Positions 15,713 through 25,151 are shown, numbered from the stretch's first letter. The stretch is 36,938 nucleotides of DNA from an uncultured Verrucomicrobiota bacterium (GCA_937872895.1 CALMUP010000033.1:1-36938), one strand, 5' to 3'. The notes: generated by a model not told the origin, from the sequence alone. Numbers and translations are program-made.

Positions 15713-17911
15713 ATGAAGGAACAGCTATTCCATACCAGTATCCGCTGGCGCCTGCTGTTGTCCATGGCCGGGCTCGGTATCGTGTTCTCGGTGAGCCTGA
15801 TCATGATCAGCACCCACTCCCAACGCGAGATGACCCAGCGCGCCCTCGACCACGCGATCACCACCCGCAAGGATGCCCTGATCGAGCAGGGCCGCCACGC
15901 CCTCGGCCACATGCGCGAACAGGTGTCCGCCCTCGCCGGCTACCAGAATCATGCCGCCATCACCAACGCCGCCTTCGCGATGCTGAACCAGTATCCCGAC
16001 CTCGTGGCCGTGGACATCACCGACATCACCACCGGCCAACGCCGCCTGCACGTTGCCCACCCGGCCGCCACCCTCCCCTCGCCCCCCGGCAGCAACCATC
16101 TGGTCACCTTCACCGCCGCCCTGCCCCTGCCCGACCAGTCACCGGGCGAACTCGCCCTCGTCTTCAGTACCGCCCGCCAGCAGGAACAACTCGTCGACAT
16201 CAGCCGCCAACTGACCGACACTTCCCAGTCGCTGATCAACCGCTCCGTGCGCATCTCCATCCTGTTCCTCTTCGCCGGTATCGCCGTGATCCTGGTCGTC
16301 TCGAACCGCCTCGCCGAACCGATCGTCCGCTTGACCGAAACCGCACAGGAACTCGCCCGCGGTCACTTCACTGCGGTGCGCCGCATCGAACCCCACGGCG
16401 CCGGCGAAATCGGTCAGCTCTCCACCGCCTTCGCCACCATGGCGAACGAACTCCAGCGTACCTACCGCGAACTCCAGCAAACCGCCGACGAGGCCAGCCG
16501 CGTCGGCGCGTTCCTCGATTCGATCGTGGAAAACCTCCCCCACCTCGTCGTCGTGAAGGACGCCACCGACCTCCGCATCCTCCGCGTGAACAAGGCCGGG
16601 GAATCCATCCTCGGCCACCCCCGCGATGCGATCCTGCACCGGCACGACGAGGACCTGTTCAGCGCCGAAACCGCCGCGCACCTGACCGAACTGGACCGCC
16701 AGGCCCTGCGCGCGAACGAGACCATCGATACCCCCGAGGAGAAGTTCCTCAACCCCGACGGCACCCCACGCTACCTCCATATCCGGCGCATCCCCGTCCC
16801 CGGCCCCGATAACCAGCCCCGCTACCTGCTGGTCATTGCCGAGGACATCACCGACCGGAAGAACACCGAAGAGGAACGCCGCCTGTTCTTCCACCACGCC
16901 ATGGACCTGATGTGCATCGCCACCATGGACGGCCGCTTCGAGCAGGTGAACCCCGCCTTCCTGGAAACCCTCGGCTACACCCGCGAGGAACTCTGCTCGC
17001 GGCCCTACGCCGACTTCGTCCACCCCGACGACCGCACCAATACCCGCCACATCGCCCGCTACCTGAACGAAGGCGGCATCGTGCTTTCCTTCGAGAACCG
17101 TTACATCTGCAAGGACGGCAGTATCCGCTGGCTGACCTGGAACGCCGGCATCAACCACGAATTCAAGAAGGTCTATGCCGTCGCCCGCGACACCACCGCC
17201 CAGAAGAACATGGAGGAACGCATCGTACAGGCCAGCCTGCGCGAACAGGAACGCATCGCCCGCGACCTGCACGACGGCCTCGGCCAGATCCTCACCGCCC
17301 TCGCCTACAAGGGCAAGCTGATCGAGCAGATGCTGATCGCTGCCGAAACACCCACCACGCGCCAGGCCGCGGAAATCGTCGCCCTCGCCAACAAGGCCTC
17401 GGAACAGGCCCGCATGCTCGCCCGCGGCCTCGACCCGATCGTGATGAAGGAAGGCCTCGCCATGGCCCTGCGCGACCTCGCCCACACCACCGCCGAAGCC
17501 TTCGCCATCGACTGCACCCTGGAGGAACACCACGAGGCCGAAGCCTTCGACAAGGCCACCGCGAACCACCTCTTCCGCATCGCCCAGGAAGCCGTGAACA
17601 ACGCGGTGAAACACGGCAAGGCCCGCACCATCCGTATCGACCTCTCCGGCGACGAGACCGGCCTGACCCTGTCCATTAGCAACAACGGCACCAACTACCA
17701 GGCCGCCGGCACGAACGAAGGCCTCGGCATCCACACCATGTCGTACCGCGCGAAGCTGATCGGCGGCGCCCTCGACATTACCAGCCTGGCCGAAGGCGGC
17801 ACCCGCGTCCAATGCACCGTGCGCAAAACCCCGCCTCAACCCGCCTTGCCCGAACCACCCACCACCGTAACCCCCACCCTGTCCGCGCCAGCAAGCAGGA
17901 ACCTGTCATGA
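15713..17911 (+). CDS. NarX/LiaS-type sensor histidine kinase with HAMP and two PAS domains
   Basis: Protein of 732 aa from the ATG at 15713, which follows GGGAG; the frame is open farther upstream through the terminator, which rules that part out. Membrane segments at about 12-32 and 180-198 bracket a periplasmic sensor of about 145 residues. HAMP follows (about 199-252), then PAS domains at about 262-385 and 388-498. The HisKA_3 box is ERIARDLHDGLGQI with His520, and the ATPase domain has the N box EAVNNAVKHG near 626-635. The G1 box reads SISNNG, so the usual Asp is Asn, and ATP binding may be altered. Its stop overlaps the regulator gene start as ATGA, so the two form a coupled pair. The signal is unknown. 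Confidence 0.92.
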   Translation: MKEQLFHTSIRWRLLLSMAGLGIVFSVSLIMISTHSQREMTQRALDHAITTRKDALIEQGRHALGHMREQVSALAGYQNHAAITNAAFAMLNQYPDLVAVDITDITTGQRRLHVAHPAATLPSPPGSNHLVTFTAALPLPDQSPGELALVFSTARQQEQLVDISRQLTDTSQSLINRSVRISILFLFAGIAVILVVSNRLAEPIVRLTETAQELARGHFTAVRRIEPHGAGEIGQLSTAFATMANELQRTYRELQQTADEASRVGAFLDSIVENLPHLVVVKDATDLRILRVNKAGESILGHPRDAILHRHDEDLFSAETAAHLTELDRQALRANETIDTPEEKFLNPDGTPRYLHIRRIPVPGPDNQPRYLLVIAEDITDRKNTEEERRLFFHHAMDLMCIATMDGRFEQVNPAFLETLGYTREELCSRPYADFVHPDDRTNTRHIARYLNEGGIVLSFENRYICKDGSIRWLTWNAGINHEFKKVYAVARDTTAQKNMEERIVQASLREQERIARDLHDGLGQILTALAYKGKLIEQMLIAAETPTTRQAAEIVALANKASEQARMLARGLDPIVMKEGLAMALRDLAHTTAEAFAIDCTLEEHHEAEAFDKATANHLFRIAQEAVNNAVKHGKARTIRIDLSGDETGLTLSISNNGTNYQAAGTNEGLGIHTMSYRAKLIGGALDITSLAEGGTRVQCTVRKTPPQPALPEPPTTVTPTLSAPASRNLS

Positions 17912-18585
17912 ACACGAAAAACGAAACGCTCGTCGAGAAGGCCCGCATCGTCGTGGTGGACGACCACGCCATGGTGCGCGAAGGCCTGGTCGCCCTGATC
18001 AACCGCACCCACGACTTCACCGTCTGTGGCGAGGCCGAATCCCGCGCCAGTGCAGTGAAGGTCATCGCCGCCTGCCAACCCGACCTGGTCATTGTCGACC
18101 TGATCCTGTCCGACGGCGACGGCATGGAACTGATCCGCACCGTGCGCGCCACCCGGCCCGACCTGCCCTTCCTGGTCATCTCGATGCAGGACGAGGAGAT
18201 CTACGCCGAGCGTTGCCTGAAGGCCGGGGCCGGCGGCTACATCATGAAACACGCGGCGACCGAGGAGTTGATGACCGCCATCCACGCCGTACTCGACGGC
18301 GACATCTTCATCAGCCGCAAGATGAACGTGCGGCTGCTGATGAAACTGGCCGACCCGAACCAGGCGGCCGCCCATCAGGGCCTCAAATCCCTGACCGACC
18401 GCGAGCTGCAGGTGTACCAGATGTTCGGCGCGGCCATGACCACCCGCGAGATTGCCTCCACCCTCGGCATCAGCCCGAAGACCATCGCCACCCACCGCGA
18501 GAACATCAAGTTGAAGATGGGCTTCAAGGACAGCCGCGCCTTGATTCATTCCGCGATGCACTGGCAAACCCACGGCGGGGCCTGA
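17908..18585 (+). CDS. NarL/FixJ-family response regulator
   Basis: Protein of 225 aa with a receiver domain and a LuxR-type HTH. The acidic pair Asp18/Asp19 is in VVVDDHAM, the phosphoacceptor Asp64 in VIVDLILSDGDG, the switch Ser in FLVISMQD and the Lys in GYIMKHA. The DNA-binding part LTDRELQVYQMFG with TTREIASTLGISPKTIATHR is complete. The start ATG overlaps the kinase stop by 4 bp, and AGCAGGA lies upstream. It is almost surely the target of the adjacent kinase. A second, degenerate relative lies at 31969-32670. Confidence 0.93.
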   Translation: MNTKNETLVEKARIVVVDDHAMVREGLVALINRTHDFTVCGEAESRASAVKVIAACQPDLVIVDLILSDGDGMELIRTVRATRPDLPFLVISMQDEEIYAERCLKAGAGGYIMKHAATEELMTAIHAVLDGDIFISRKMNVRLLMKLADPNQAAAHQGLKSLTDRELQVYQMFGAAMTTREIASTLGISPKTIATHRENIKLKMGFKDSRALIHSAMHWQTHGGA

Positions 18586-18586
18586 C

Positions 18587-19042
18587 ATGGGACGCGAGAT
18601 CGAACGCAAATTCCTCGTCACCGGCGACGGCTGGCGCAGCGCATCCGGTGTCCGCTTTACCCAGGGCTACCTCTCGCGCATCCCCGAACGCACCGTGCGC
18701 GTACGCATCGCCGGACCCCGCGCCTTCCTCACCATCAAGGGAAAAACCGACGGGGCCACCCGCGCCGAATTCGAGTACGAGATTCCGGTCGCCGACGCCG
18801 AAGCCCTGCTCGCCCTCTGCGAACCCGGCCGGATCGACAAGACCCGCCACACCCTCGACCACGACGGCCACACCTGGGAAGTCGACGAATTCCACGGCGC
18901 CCACCAAGGCCTCCTCCTCGCCGAAATCGAACTCGACCACGAGGACGAACCCTTCACCCGCCCCCCCTGGCTAGGCGCCGAAGTCACCCACAACCCCCGC
19001 TACTACAACGCCACCCTCAGCCGCCCCACCCCGAAGGATTGA
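18587..19042 (+). CDS. CYTH-domain protein (triphosphate tunnel metalloenzyme)
   Basis: Protein of 151 aa beginning MGREIERKFLV, which carries the ExExK signature (Glu4, Glu6, Lys8) of the CYTH fold. Further conserved charged strands include RVRIAGPRAFLTIKGK, EFEYEIP and LLAEIELDHEDE. Short stand-alone CYTH proteins usually hydrolyse inorganic triphosphate or related compounds; some are adenylate cyclases. It starts 1 bp after the regulator stop, so it is the third gene of the two-component operon. The role within the signalling pathway is unknown. Confidence 0.88.
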   Translation: MGREIERKFLVTGDGWRSASGVRFTQGYLSRIPERTVRVRIAGPRAFLTIKGKTDGATRAEFEYEIPVADAEALLALCEPGRIDKTRHTLDHDGHTWEVDEFHGAHQGLLLAEIELDHEDEPFTRPPWLGAEVTHNPRYYNATLSRPTPKD

Positions 19043-19597
19043 ACAGGAGACGCAGAGGTCGCAGAGATAAACCGACCCGCGTGTTGGGTGAAACCCAGAA
19101 CCCGACCCCCGACGCACGGCAAGCCCCATCGTGAATGCCTGGCACCTTTCACCCGTACTCGTACACCCACTCGTACCCCCCAATCCGTCGCCCCCGTAGA
19201 GCCGGGTTTACCCCGGCTACACACGATCAGGGCCAACTCAACCCCCATAATCACCGATCCGCGTGTATGAGTACGTCTCCCCATCCCACGTCCACAACCC
19301 GCTCTTGTCAAAACAACGACTCTTCGATTGGTCATTAGTCAAGGGCGGACCCGGGAACCCTTTTATTCGCCTCCACCCGCATCATGGGGATCAACGCCCA
19401 GCCAAAATGAATTCCGTTGTCGATCTTCACCGGTTCGTTGTGCCAATTCTTCAGGGTCTACGTCAGTTCATCAGTAGTATCCAATCGGAATCCGAGGCGA
19501 TTCGGTATGGGAACCAATCCTCCCGAATTTAGGAACATCATAGGAACATCCTTCCGTTGTCGTGCACGTGAAGCATCACTATTATTTTTCGATCATT
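19043..19597. other. Gene-free region with several short repeats
   Basis: Near 19046-19066 lies the word GACGCAGAGGTCGCAGAG. A hairpin is formed by AGCCGGG (19200-19206) and CCCGGCT (19212-19218), and iterated CGTAC words precede it. Small open frames are present, including one at 19263-19532, but none shows a family feature. G+C falls from about 19280 onward, marking the left edge of the accessory region. Confidence 0.5.
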
Positions 19598-20629
19598 ATG
19601 CAGGATTACCTCAGAGCGACAGTTTCAACCATTTGCGAGCGCTTTCCGCGTCGGCACGTTTGGAACGATGTCGACCTGTTCGGTTGCCAGCACTGGATTG
19701 AGGCGGAAATTGCTCAACGTGGCCTGGCAAGCACCCGGCAAGCCTTTACCGCGACTTACTGGACCGACGCGAAAGGAACACCGGCCAGTAAATCGGTGTC
19801 CAACATCTGCGTGGAGTTACCGGGAACTGATCCTCAGGCGGGCACGTTGATCGTTGGCGCCCATTATGACTCGCGGCACGGCATGGAGGCCCAGCAATCA
19901 CGCGCACCACGGTTTGATTGGCCGCATCTGACCAATGGTCAGCCACCCCCAACTTACTGGGATACGCCGGGAGCCAACGACAACACATCGTCGGTTGCCG
20001 CCCTGCTCGCCATGTTACCGGCCCTTCATGCTACTCCCCGTCGCCATACGATCCACGCGGTCTTCTGGGTGAACGAGGAATACCCGTTCTATCGAAATTT
20101 CTGGCGCAAAGGCCGGCGCATCGGCGACACGATTTTTCGCGCCGATGGAATGGGGAGCTATTACCATGCCGAGCGGTTCAGCAAGCAAGATCGCCCCCTC
20201 ATCGGTTGCATCGCCCTCGACACCATGGGCTGTTACGACGATGAAAAAGGTTACGCCAGCAAAGACGCCCCCTGGCTTAAAAAGGCGGGCGTAAACCTGA
20301 TCTTTCCCGACAGCCACAACTACGTGGCGTTTTTATCCAACCTGGCCTCGCGTAGTTTTGCCTCCCGTTCAGCTGCGCTGTTTCGCAAACAGTGCCCGAT
20401 CCCCGTCCATGTACCCTGGATTCCACTCGGAGCACGCGCATCGTCGGGATGGTCCGACGATTGGTCGTTCTGGCAATTCGGGATCCCCGCTTTTTGCGTT
20501 ACGGACACCGCATACATTCGATCCCCCCACTACCACCGCATCACCGACACCCCCGAAAAACTCAATTACCCTGTTTTCGCCAAAGTGGTGGAGGGCGTTT
20601 TATCCACGATCATTCAGTTAACCCGCTAA
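19598..20629 (+). CDS. M28-family zinc metallopeptidase
   Basis: Protein of 343 aa from the ATG at 19598; in-frame GTG codons at 19562 and 19568 would add 10-12 residues and no strong binding site decides between them. The zinc ligands are visible in order: LIVGAHYDSRHG, GANDNTSSVAAL, the Glu pair in FWVNEEYPF, Asp in IALDTMG and His in SPHYHRITDTPEKL. The family comprises aminopeptidases and glutaminyl cyclases. No signal peptide is seen, so a cytoplasmic location is likely unless the start is wrong. The patatin gene follows after 13 bp, and the DUF2235 gene after a further 13 bp, making a three-gene operon. A link to the lipid hydrolases is inferred from position only. Confidence 0.85.
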   Translation: MQDYLRATVSTICERFPRRHVWNDVDLFGCQHWIEAEIAQRGLASTRQAFTATYWTDAKGTPASKSVSNICVELPGTDPQAGTLIVGAHYDSRHGMEAQQSRAPRFDWPHLTNGQPPPTYWDTPGANDNTSSVAALLAMLPALHATPRRHTIHAVFWVNEEYPFYRNFWRKGRRIGDTIFRADGMGSYYHAERFSKQDRPLIGCIALDTMGCYDDEKGYASKDAPWLKKAGVNLIFPDSHNYVAFLSNLASRSFASRSAALFRKQCPIPVHVPWIPLGARASSGWSDDWSFWQFGIPAFCVTDTAYIRSPHYHRITDTPEKLNYPVFAKVVEGVLSTIIQLTR

Positions 20630-20642
20630 ACGGAGAACAGTT

Positions 20643-22658
20643 ATGGCAAAAAAGAAATTGTGTGTAGCCCTGGTAATGGGAGGAGGCACTAGCCTGGGCG
20701 CGTTCAGCGGCGGTGCTTTGTCGCGCGTAATCGAAGACTTGAATGCAGTAAACAAACGACCAGACGGACCATTCGACATCGAAATTGATGTGGTGGCGGG
20801 TGCCAGCGCCGGCAGCCTGACGCTCGCCGTGGCGCTTCATACCTTATGCGATCCAGGAGGCGGTGTTGACGAGATGTCAAAACGCCAATTCAAGTCATGG
20901 GTGGAGATGATCGACATCAAACACCTGACCCGCGAACCCGCAAATGGAACCTGGAAAAGCCTTTTGAACCGCGAAGCCGTCGACGACATCGCCGTCAAGG
21001 TAATGAAATGGAACGACGGCACAACCCCGACCCCCACCCTGCTCGCAAACCGCGTTCTGTTCACATGCTCGATGACCAATCTGAATGGAATCGCGGTGGA
21101 CTGCCGAAAAACCATCAAAGACACAGTAAATGTGATTGGATCAGATGGCCTCGCCGACCCGTTGACTGGAACGTGGCACAAGGATGCACGAACATTCGAG
21201 CTGCTTTTTAACGGAACCCCTAAAACGCCCGCCTCACGTTTCCGTGCCCTGGACCTGTCTCAACGCATCTCCTGGATGGAAATAGCCGGATCCGCCGTAG
21301 CCTCGGGCGCGTTCCCCTTCGCCTTCGAACCCGTGCCTTTGCTGAGATATAAAAAAGAGTACGACGAGCCGTTGACCCGTCAGTGGCGCGATTACACAGA
21401 CTCCACGGTACAGATTGAAAAAGACAACGAGCCCATGCTCATGAGTTTCGCCGATGGCGGCATCATGGACAATGAGCCCCTCGAGCAGGCGCTTACCCAC
21501 TGCCGCATGCTCGACTTGGACAAACATGGGATACTTCACCCGAACCGTGAACGCCTGATCGTGTACATCGACCCCTTTGCCGATGGCCATGTTCATCAGG
21601 AACGCCTAGCCGCACACGCGGATACCGCGCTTGAAGGCCGGGGCAAAAACGTAGCAACGGCAGGTGCCATGGATAAAATCATTGGTCAGGTCGGCGCAAC
21701 CATCAATGCCCTTCGCAAACAATCCATTCAAAGGACATGGATCCGGAATCCGGACGATAAAGTAGCCGCCTACGGGAAAAATCTCACTTTGTTGGGCATT
21801 GCGCCGGTAAATATAGACGGGTCCCGGGTCTCATTGTTGGGCAAAGAATTAAGCGGATTCAAGGGTTTCCTTGACCAAAAGTACCGCGAACACGACTTTG
21901 CCTGCGGCCGTTCTCTGGGCGGGCAATGGCTTCGCCAATATTCCGCGTTGCAACTAACGCCATTACCCCCAAGTGCGATTGTTCGCCCCGATGCCATCCC
22001 GGAAAACGCCGCAGGATTTAACCTTCTGGTCAACCGCGTCAAGGTTGCCTTTGCTGATTTAAAGACCCCGCTGGCGCTATACTTACCGATTCCCATTGGA
22101 TTAATCAGGGAGGTAGCCACAGAGTTTAAGCTCAACAAATTGCTTAAAACCGCGCTAGCGGATACCAACCCATCGCCTGCTCCGCGAATAATTGACTTCT
22201 TTATCGTCGCAGAGCATTTGGGCCTGAGCAGCCTGAAGAACCCGACGTTGCAGTTGTGTGGCAAGAACGGCGGAAGCGACACCGATGAGATTCCTGCCTT
22301 AAAAACAGCATCCATCCACCGTTTGGCCACCCTGCTGATCGCACCCTCGACCTCATCGCCGACATTTTCCTCGCCGAACATTGATGTAAGTGGAGATACG
22401 TGCCGGATGACCATCCGAGTCCATCATTCGAGAAAGATACCGAACTCGGCCTCTCCCAAAACCGTATCGTTCGAAATACCCTTGGACTTGCCCTCAAGCA
22501 ACATCGCGATGGCCCTTTCGGAAGCCATCTCTATGTCGTGCGGCGGCGTGTTCGTCTATGTGGATCTTACCGACAGGGATATTCCAGTCGTAAAGAAGGT
22601 GGTTGCTAGAGAAATGCTTGAACCCTGGACCATCATGGCCCGGAAGATGATGCCGTAG
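20643..22658 (+). CDS. Patatin-like phospholipase
   Basis: Protein of 671 aa. The N-terminal patatin domain shows the oxyanion loop MGGGTSLGAFSGGAL, the nucleophile Ser55 in VVAGASAGSLT and the catalytic Asp271 in SFADGGIMDNEPLEQAL, so the Ser-Asp dyad is complete. Such enzymes release fatty acids from phospholipids. The C-terminal half (about 310-671) has no recognised domain. No signal peptide is seen. GGAG precedes the ATG. It is the middle gene of the operon with the M28 peptidase and the DUF2235 hydrolase. Confidence 0.88.
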   Translation: MAKKKLCVALVMGGGTSLGAFSGGALSRVIEDLNAVNKRPDGPFDIEIDVVAGASAGSLTLAVALHTLCDPGGGVDEMSKRQFKSWVEMIDIKHLTREPANGTWKSLLNREAVDDIAVKVMKWNDGTTPTPTLLANRVLFTCSMTNLNGIAVDCRKTIKDTVNVIGSDGLADPLTGTWHKDARTFELLFNGTPKTPASRFRALDLSQRISWMEIAGSAVASGAFPFAFEPVPLLRYKKEYDEPLTRQWRDYTDSTVQIEKDNEPMLMSFADGGIMDNEPLEQALTHCRMLDLDKHGILHPNRERLIVYIDPFADGHVHQERLAAHADTALEGRGKNVATAGAMDKIIGQVGATINALRKQSIQRTWIRNPDDKVAAYGKNLTLLGIAPVNIDGSRVSLLGKELSGFKGFLDQKYREHDFACGRSLGGQWLRQYSALQLTPLPPSAIVRPDAIPENAAGFNLLVNRVKVAFADLKTPLALYLPIPIGLIREVATEFKLNKLLKTALADTNPSPAPRIIDFFIVAEHLGLSSLKNPTLQLCGKNGGSDTDEIPALKTASIHRLATLLIAPSTSSPTFSSPNIDVSGDTCRMTIRVHHSRKIPNSASPKTVSFEIPLDLPSSNIAMALSEAISMSCGGVFVYVDLTDRDIPVVKKVVAREMLEPWTIMARKMMP

Positions 22659-22671
22659 CAGCGGGGGAATC

Positions 22672-23757
22672 ATGCCTAAGAACATCGTTATTTTTTCCGA
22701 CGGAACCGGCCAGGAGGGTGGCGTCAAAAACGACACGAACATCTACAAGTTGTTCAATATGATCGAGGACCGGACCGAACGCCAAGTTTCCTTTTACGAT
22801 CGCGGCATCGGTACCGGGTTTCGAAAGGTTACCGGCAACATCGGCGGCATGGGCATTTCGCGAAACATCAAACAGTGTTATCGGTTTATCTTTGAACACT
22901 ATGAGGCTGGTGACCGTATCTTCCTGTTTGGATTTAGTCGGGGAGCTGCCACCATGCGTAGCCTTTCCGGCTTTATCCATCATTTCGGCATACTCCCCAA
23001 GTCGAGGCCCGAACTCATCTCGAAAGCCTACGATATATACAGGTCACAAGACCCCGATCGGCGCAAGAGACTAGCCGAGGAATTCGTTATCCGACACCCT
23101 GTCATGTGGGCACGTGTTCATTTTCTTGGGTGTTTCGATACGGTAGCCGCATTGGGCCTTCCCTTTGAAACCTTAAGCGCAGCGTTGGATTTTGTTCCTG
23201 GTTTTCGACATAAATTTCATAATTTTACATTAAGTAAAAGCGTAACCAACGCTTACCATGCCCTGGCCATCGATGACGAACGCCTGACCTTTCACCCGGT
23301 TTTATGGGATCCGGATATTCAGCCATACCAGACCATGAAACAGGTGTGGTTCTGCGGGATGCATACGGATGTGGGCGGAGGGTATCAAGAGCAGGAGCTG
23401 TCGGACATCCCACTGGTGTGGATGACAGACATGGCCGTGCAGCAAGGCTTGCATATCTTCCATAAACACAAAGTGATGATAAAAGAAAACGCCGATGGCA
23501 CCATGCACGACTCACGGGGCACTCGTTTGACCAAATTGTATCGAAAGAAAACCCGGGAGTGGAAAAAGGATGGACGACCTCGAAACGAGCGTCCAGTCCT
23601 GCACGAGAGCGTGCTACAGCGAACGATCGGGAAGAACAATCAGGTGAACTCGATCTATCACCCGTGGATTAAGGACTTGCCGTACGAAGTGGAGCCTTGG
23701 GTTCGGTACGCGGATCAGACCTGGTGCTCGACCAAGAGTCGAGCGGTAACATCTTAA
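22672..23757 (+). CDS. DUF2235 alpha/beta hydrolase (Tle1-like phospholipase fold)
   Basis: Protein of 361 aa. IVIFSDGTGQ at the N-terminus, the nucleophile elbow FGFSRGAATMRS (Ser89), CFDTVAALG and the MHTDVGGGYQEQEL block are diagnostic of DUF2235. The family includes Tle1 phospholipase effectors of type VI secretion, but no secretion components are present here. GGGGGA precedes the ATG. It is the last gene of the operon. The C-terminal end lies 42 bp before an IS66 remnant, and its last residues may have been altered by the insertion; the length is within family range. Confidence 0.87.
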   Translation: MPKNIVIFSDGTGQEGGVKNDTNIYKLFNMIEDRTERQVSFYDRGIGTGFRKVTGNIGGMGISRNIKQCYRFIFEHYEAGDRIFLFGFSRGAATMRSLSGFIHHFGILPKSRPELISKAYDIYRSQDPDRRKRLAEEFVIRHPVMWARVHFLGCFDTVAALGLPFETLSAALDFVPGFRHKFHNFTLSKSVTNAYHALAIDDERLTFHPVLWDPDIQPYQTMKQVWFCGMHTDVGGGYQEQELSDIPLVWMTDMAVQQGLHIFHKHKVMIKENADGTMHDSRGTRLTKLYRKKTREWKKDGRPRNERPVLHESVLQRTIGKNNQVNSIYHPWIKDLPYEVEPWVRYADQTWCSTKSRAVTS

Positions 23758-23799
23758 CCGATGCGGGTTACAGAAACTCGCATGGGGCCACCATCAATC

Positions 23800-24059
23800 G
23801 TAAGCGTCACGCCAAGCACCTTTTGACGGGGCTTCATCAGAGATGGCGTAGGTGTCAGAGGTTCGGATCTATCACCATTACGCTGCGGACTTCAGCGATG
23901 CGCGTTGGGGTTTGGTCCAGGCTTGCGGGGTGATGTCGGGGAGCTGGTGGTTGGTCATGGACGGCAGCCGTTCGAGCACATCCTTGAGGTAGGTGTTGGG
24001 ATCGATGCCACTGGTCTTGCAGCTTTGGATGATGGTGTAGATGACCGCACTGCGCCAGA
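23800..24059 (-). mobile_element. Truncated IS66-family element
   Basis: GTAAGCG at 23800 matches the conserved start of IS66 terminal repeats. It lies downstream of a transposase C-terminal fragment on the minus strand. The left end of the element and most of the transposase are lost at about 24059. The remnant lies in the gap between two convergent operons. Confidence 0.75.
23878..24059 (-). pseudogene. IS66 transposase C-terminal fragment
   Basis: Translating the minus strand from about 24059 to the TAA at 23878 gives SAVIYTIIQSCKTSGIDPN, then TYLKDVLERLPSMTNHQL and TPQAWTKPQ, the familiar C-terminus of IS66 TnpC transposases. About 60 residues remain of a protein that is normally near 500. 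There is no start, so it is not functional. Confidence 0.88.
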
Positions 24060-24141
24060 TTAGTTAGAAATCATGAAAGATATCACGATACTTAGCATTA
24101 ACGAGTTAGCGAGGTCCGAAGCGGTCCCCAGAGGCCCTACT

Positions 24142-25149
24142 TCACACAGCACCAAGCCGAGCAAGGATGTCGCGCATGAGGATACCTTCATTCGCGTAGA
24201 TCTTCTCACCGGAGCTGTTCGCGACGAGGTTACCTCCTTTATGATGCAGGGCAACGACCTTCCACGCGTCGTTGAACACAGGGGATCCGCTTGATCCGGG
24301 CATGGTGTCGGTAGCATACTGCAAGCGGTGCTCGTGGATGTTCACGACTTGATTCGCGGTGAGGGCGATCTGCTTCGGGCCACCGGCAGGATGCTGAATG
24401 ATGGTGACGTGTTCGCCCACTTTCGGGGCTTTGATGAGTTCCAAATCTAGGCTTCCCCAAGAGGTAAGCTGGGGCTTTGCAGCGTGCTCGACCAAGCGTA
24501 CGATGCAGTAGTCTAGAGCTTGATTCGCGCGGTGCGTACTTGCGTCGATCTCGTAGCGGACGGGTTGGGTGAGGTTGCCATGCAGGTCTTCCTCAACGTT
24601 GAACTCGACGAAGGACTTCGCGGTGAGTTCGGGCGTGGGGAGGACGTGGTGATTGGTGAACATGAGTCCACCGGGGAGGAGAAAGCCGGTGCCGAGATTG
24701 AAGGGGGTGGTGATGCGACACACGGCGCGCGACCGTTCAAGGCCGACCCGCAGCCAGTCGATGAGTTTGAGATTATTCGCGCCGATGATCTTCTCCAGGC
24801 CAATTTCATCCGGCGTGTGCGAGAATTGTACGGGTGCGGTGACAAAGGGCGTGGGGATCGTCACACCATGCTCGGCAGCGGTTGTCACTTTCTTCTCGAT
24901 GGCGCGGATGAGCGAGAGCACGCGCTCGTCGATCTGGCGAGACTCCACGCGAGCAGCTTCGCTGGTGAGGGTACCGTTGCGCTGCTGGCGTTCGAGGCGA
25001 GAGAGGTCGCCAAGGCGGAGGATGGTTTCATCATGCAGGTCGTTGAGGCGTCCCTTCAGGAAGGAGCGCATTGATTGCACGGCGCCACGCGTCTCACCGT
25101 CGCCAATCTGAGAGCGCCACAGAGAGAAGATTTCTGAGGGATTGCTCAT
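24142..25149 (-). CDS. Trypsin-like serine protease with N-terminal EAD11-like domain
   Basis: Protein of 335 aa from the ATG at 25149, or 337 from a GTG at 25155 that overlaps the previous stop. Residues about 20-88 are helical: ETILRLGDLSRLERQQRNG then TLTSEAARVESRQIDERVL, which resembles effector-associated domain 11. That domain joins effectors to partners in predicted biological-conflict systems. The protease domain has His in FTNHHVLP, Asp in QALDYCIVRL and Ser in GSSGSPVF, so the triad is complete. There is no signal peptide, which suggests a cytoplasmic protease held in check or recruited by a partner. It is the last gene of the lipase-ABC-membrane protein operon. The protease call is firm; the EAD11 call was made by eye. 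Confidence 0.88.
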   Translation of the reverse strand: MSNPSEIFSLWRSQIGDGETRGAVQSMRSFLKGRLNDLHDETILRLGDLSRLERQQRNGTLTSEAARVESRQIDERVLSLIRAIEKKVTTAAEHGVTIPTPFVTAPVQFSHTPDEIGLEKIIGANNLKLIDWLRVGLERSRAVCRITTPFNLGTGFLLPGGLMFTNHHVLPTPELTAKSFVEFNVEEDLHGNLTQPVRYEIDASTHRANQALDYCIVRLVEHAAKPQLTSWGSLDLELIKAPKVGEHVTIIQHPAGGPKQIALTANQVVNIHEHRLQYATDTMPGSSGSPVFNDAWKVVALHHKGGNLVANSSGEKIYANEGILMRDILARLGAV

Positions 25150-25151
25150 CG

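Noticed and set aside
19263-19532. Open frame of 89 codons in the gene-free stretch
   Set aside because: No family feature, no clear binding site, and surrounded by repeats; coding status not supported.
20643-23757. Type VI secretion effector cluster
   Set aside because: The DUF2235 and patatin folds occur in such effectors, but no VgrG, PAAR, Hcp or immunity gene is present.
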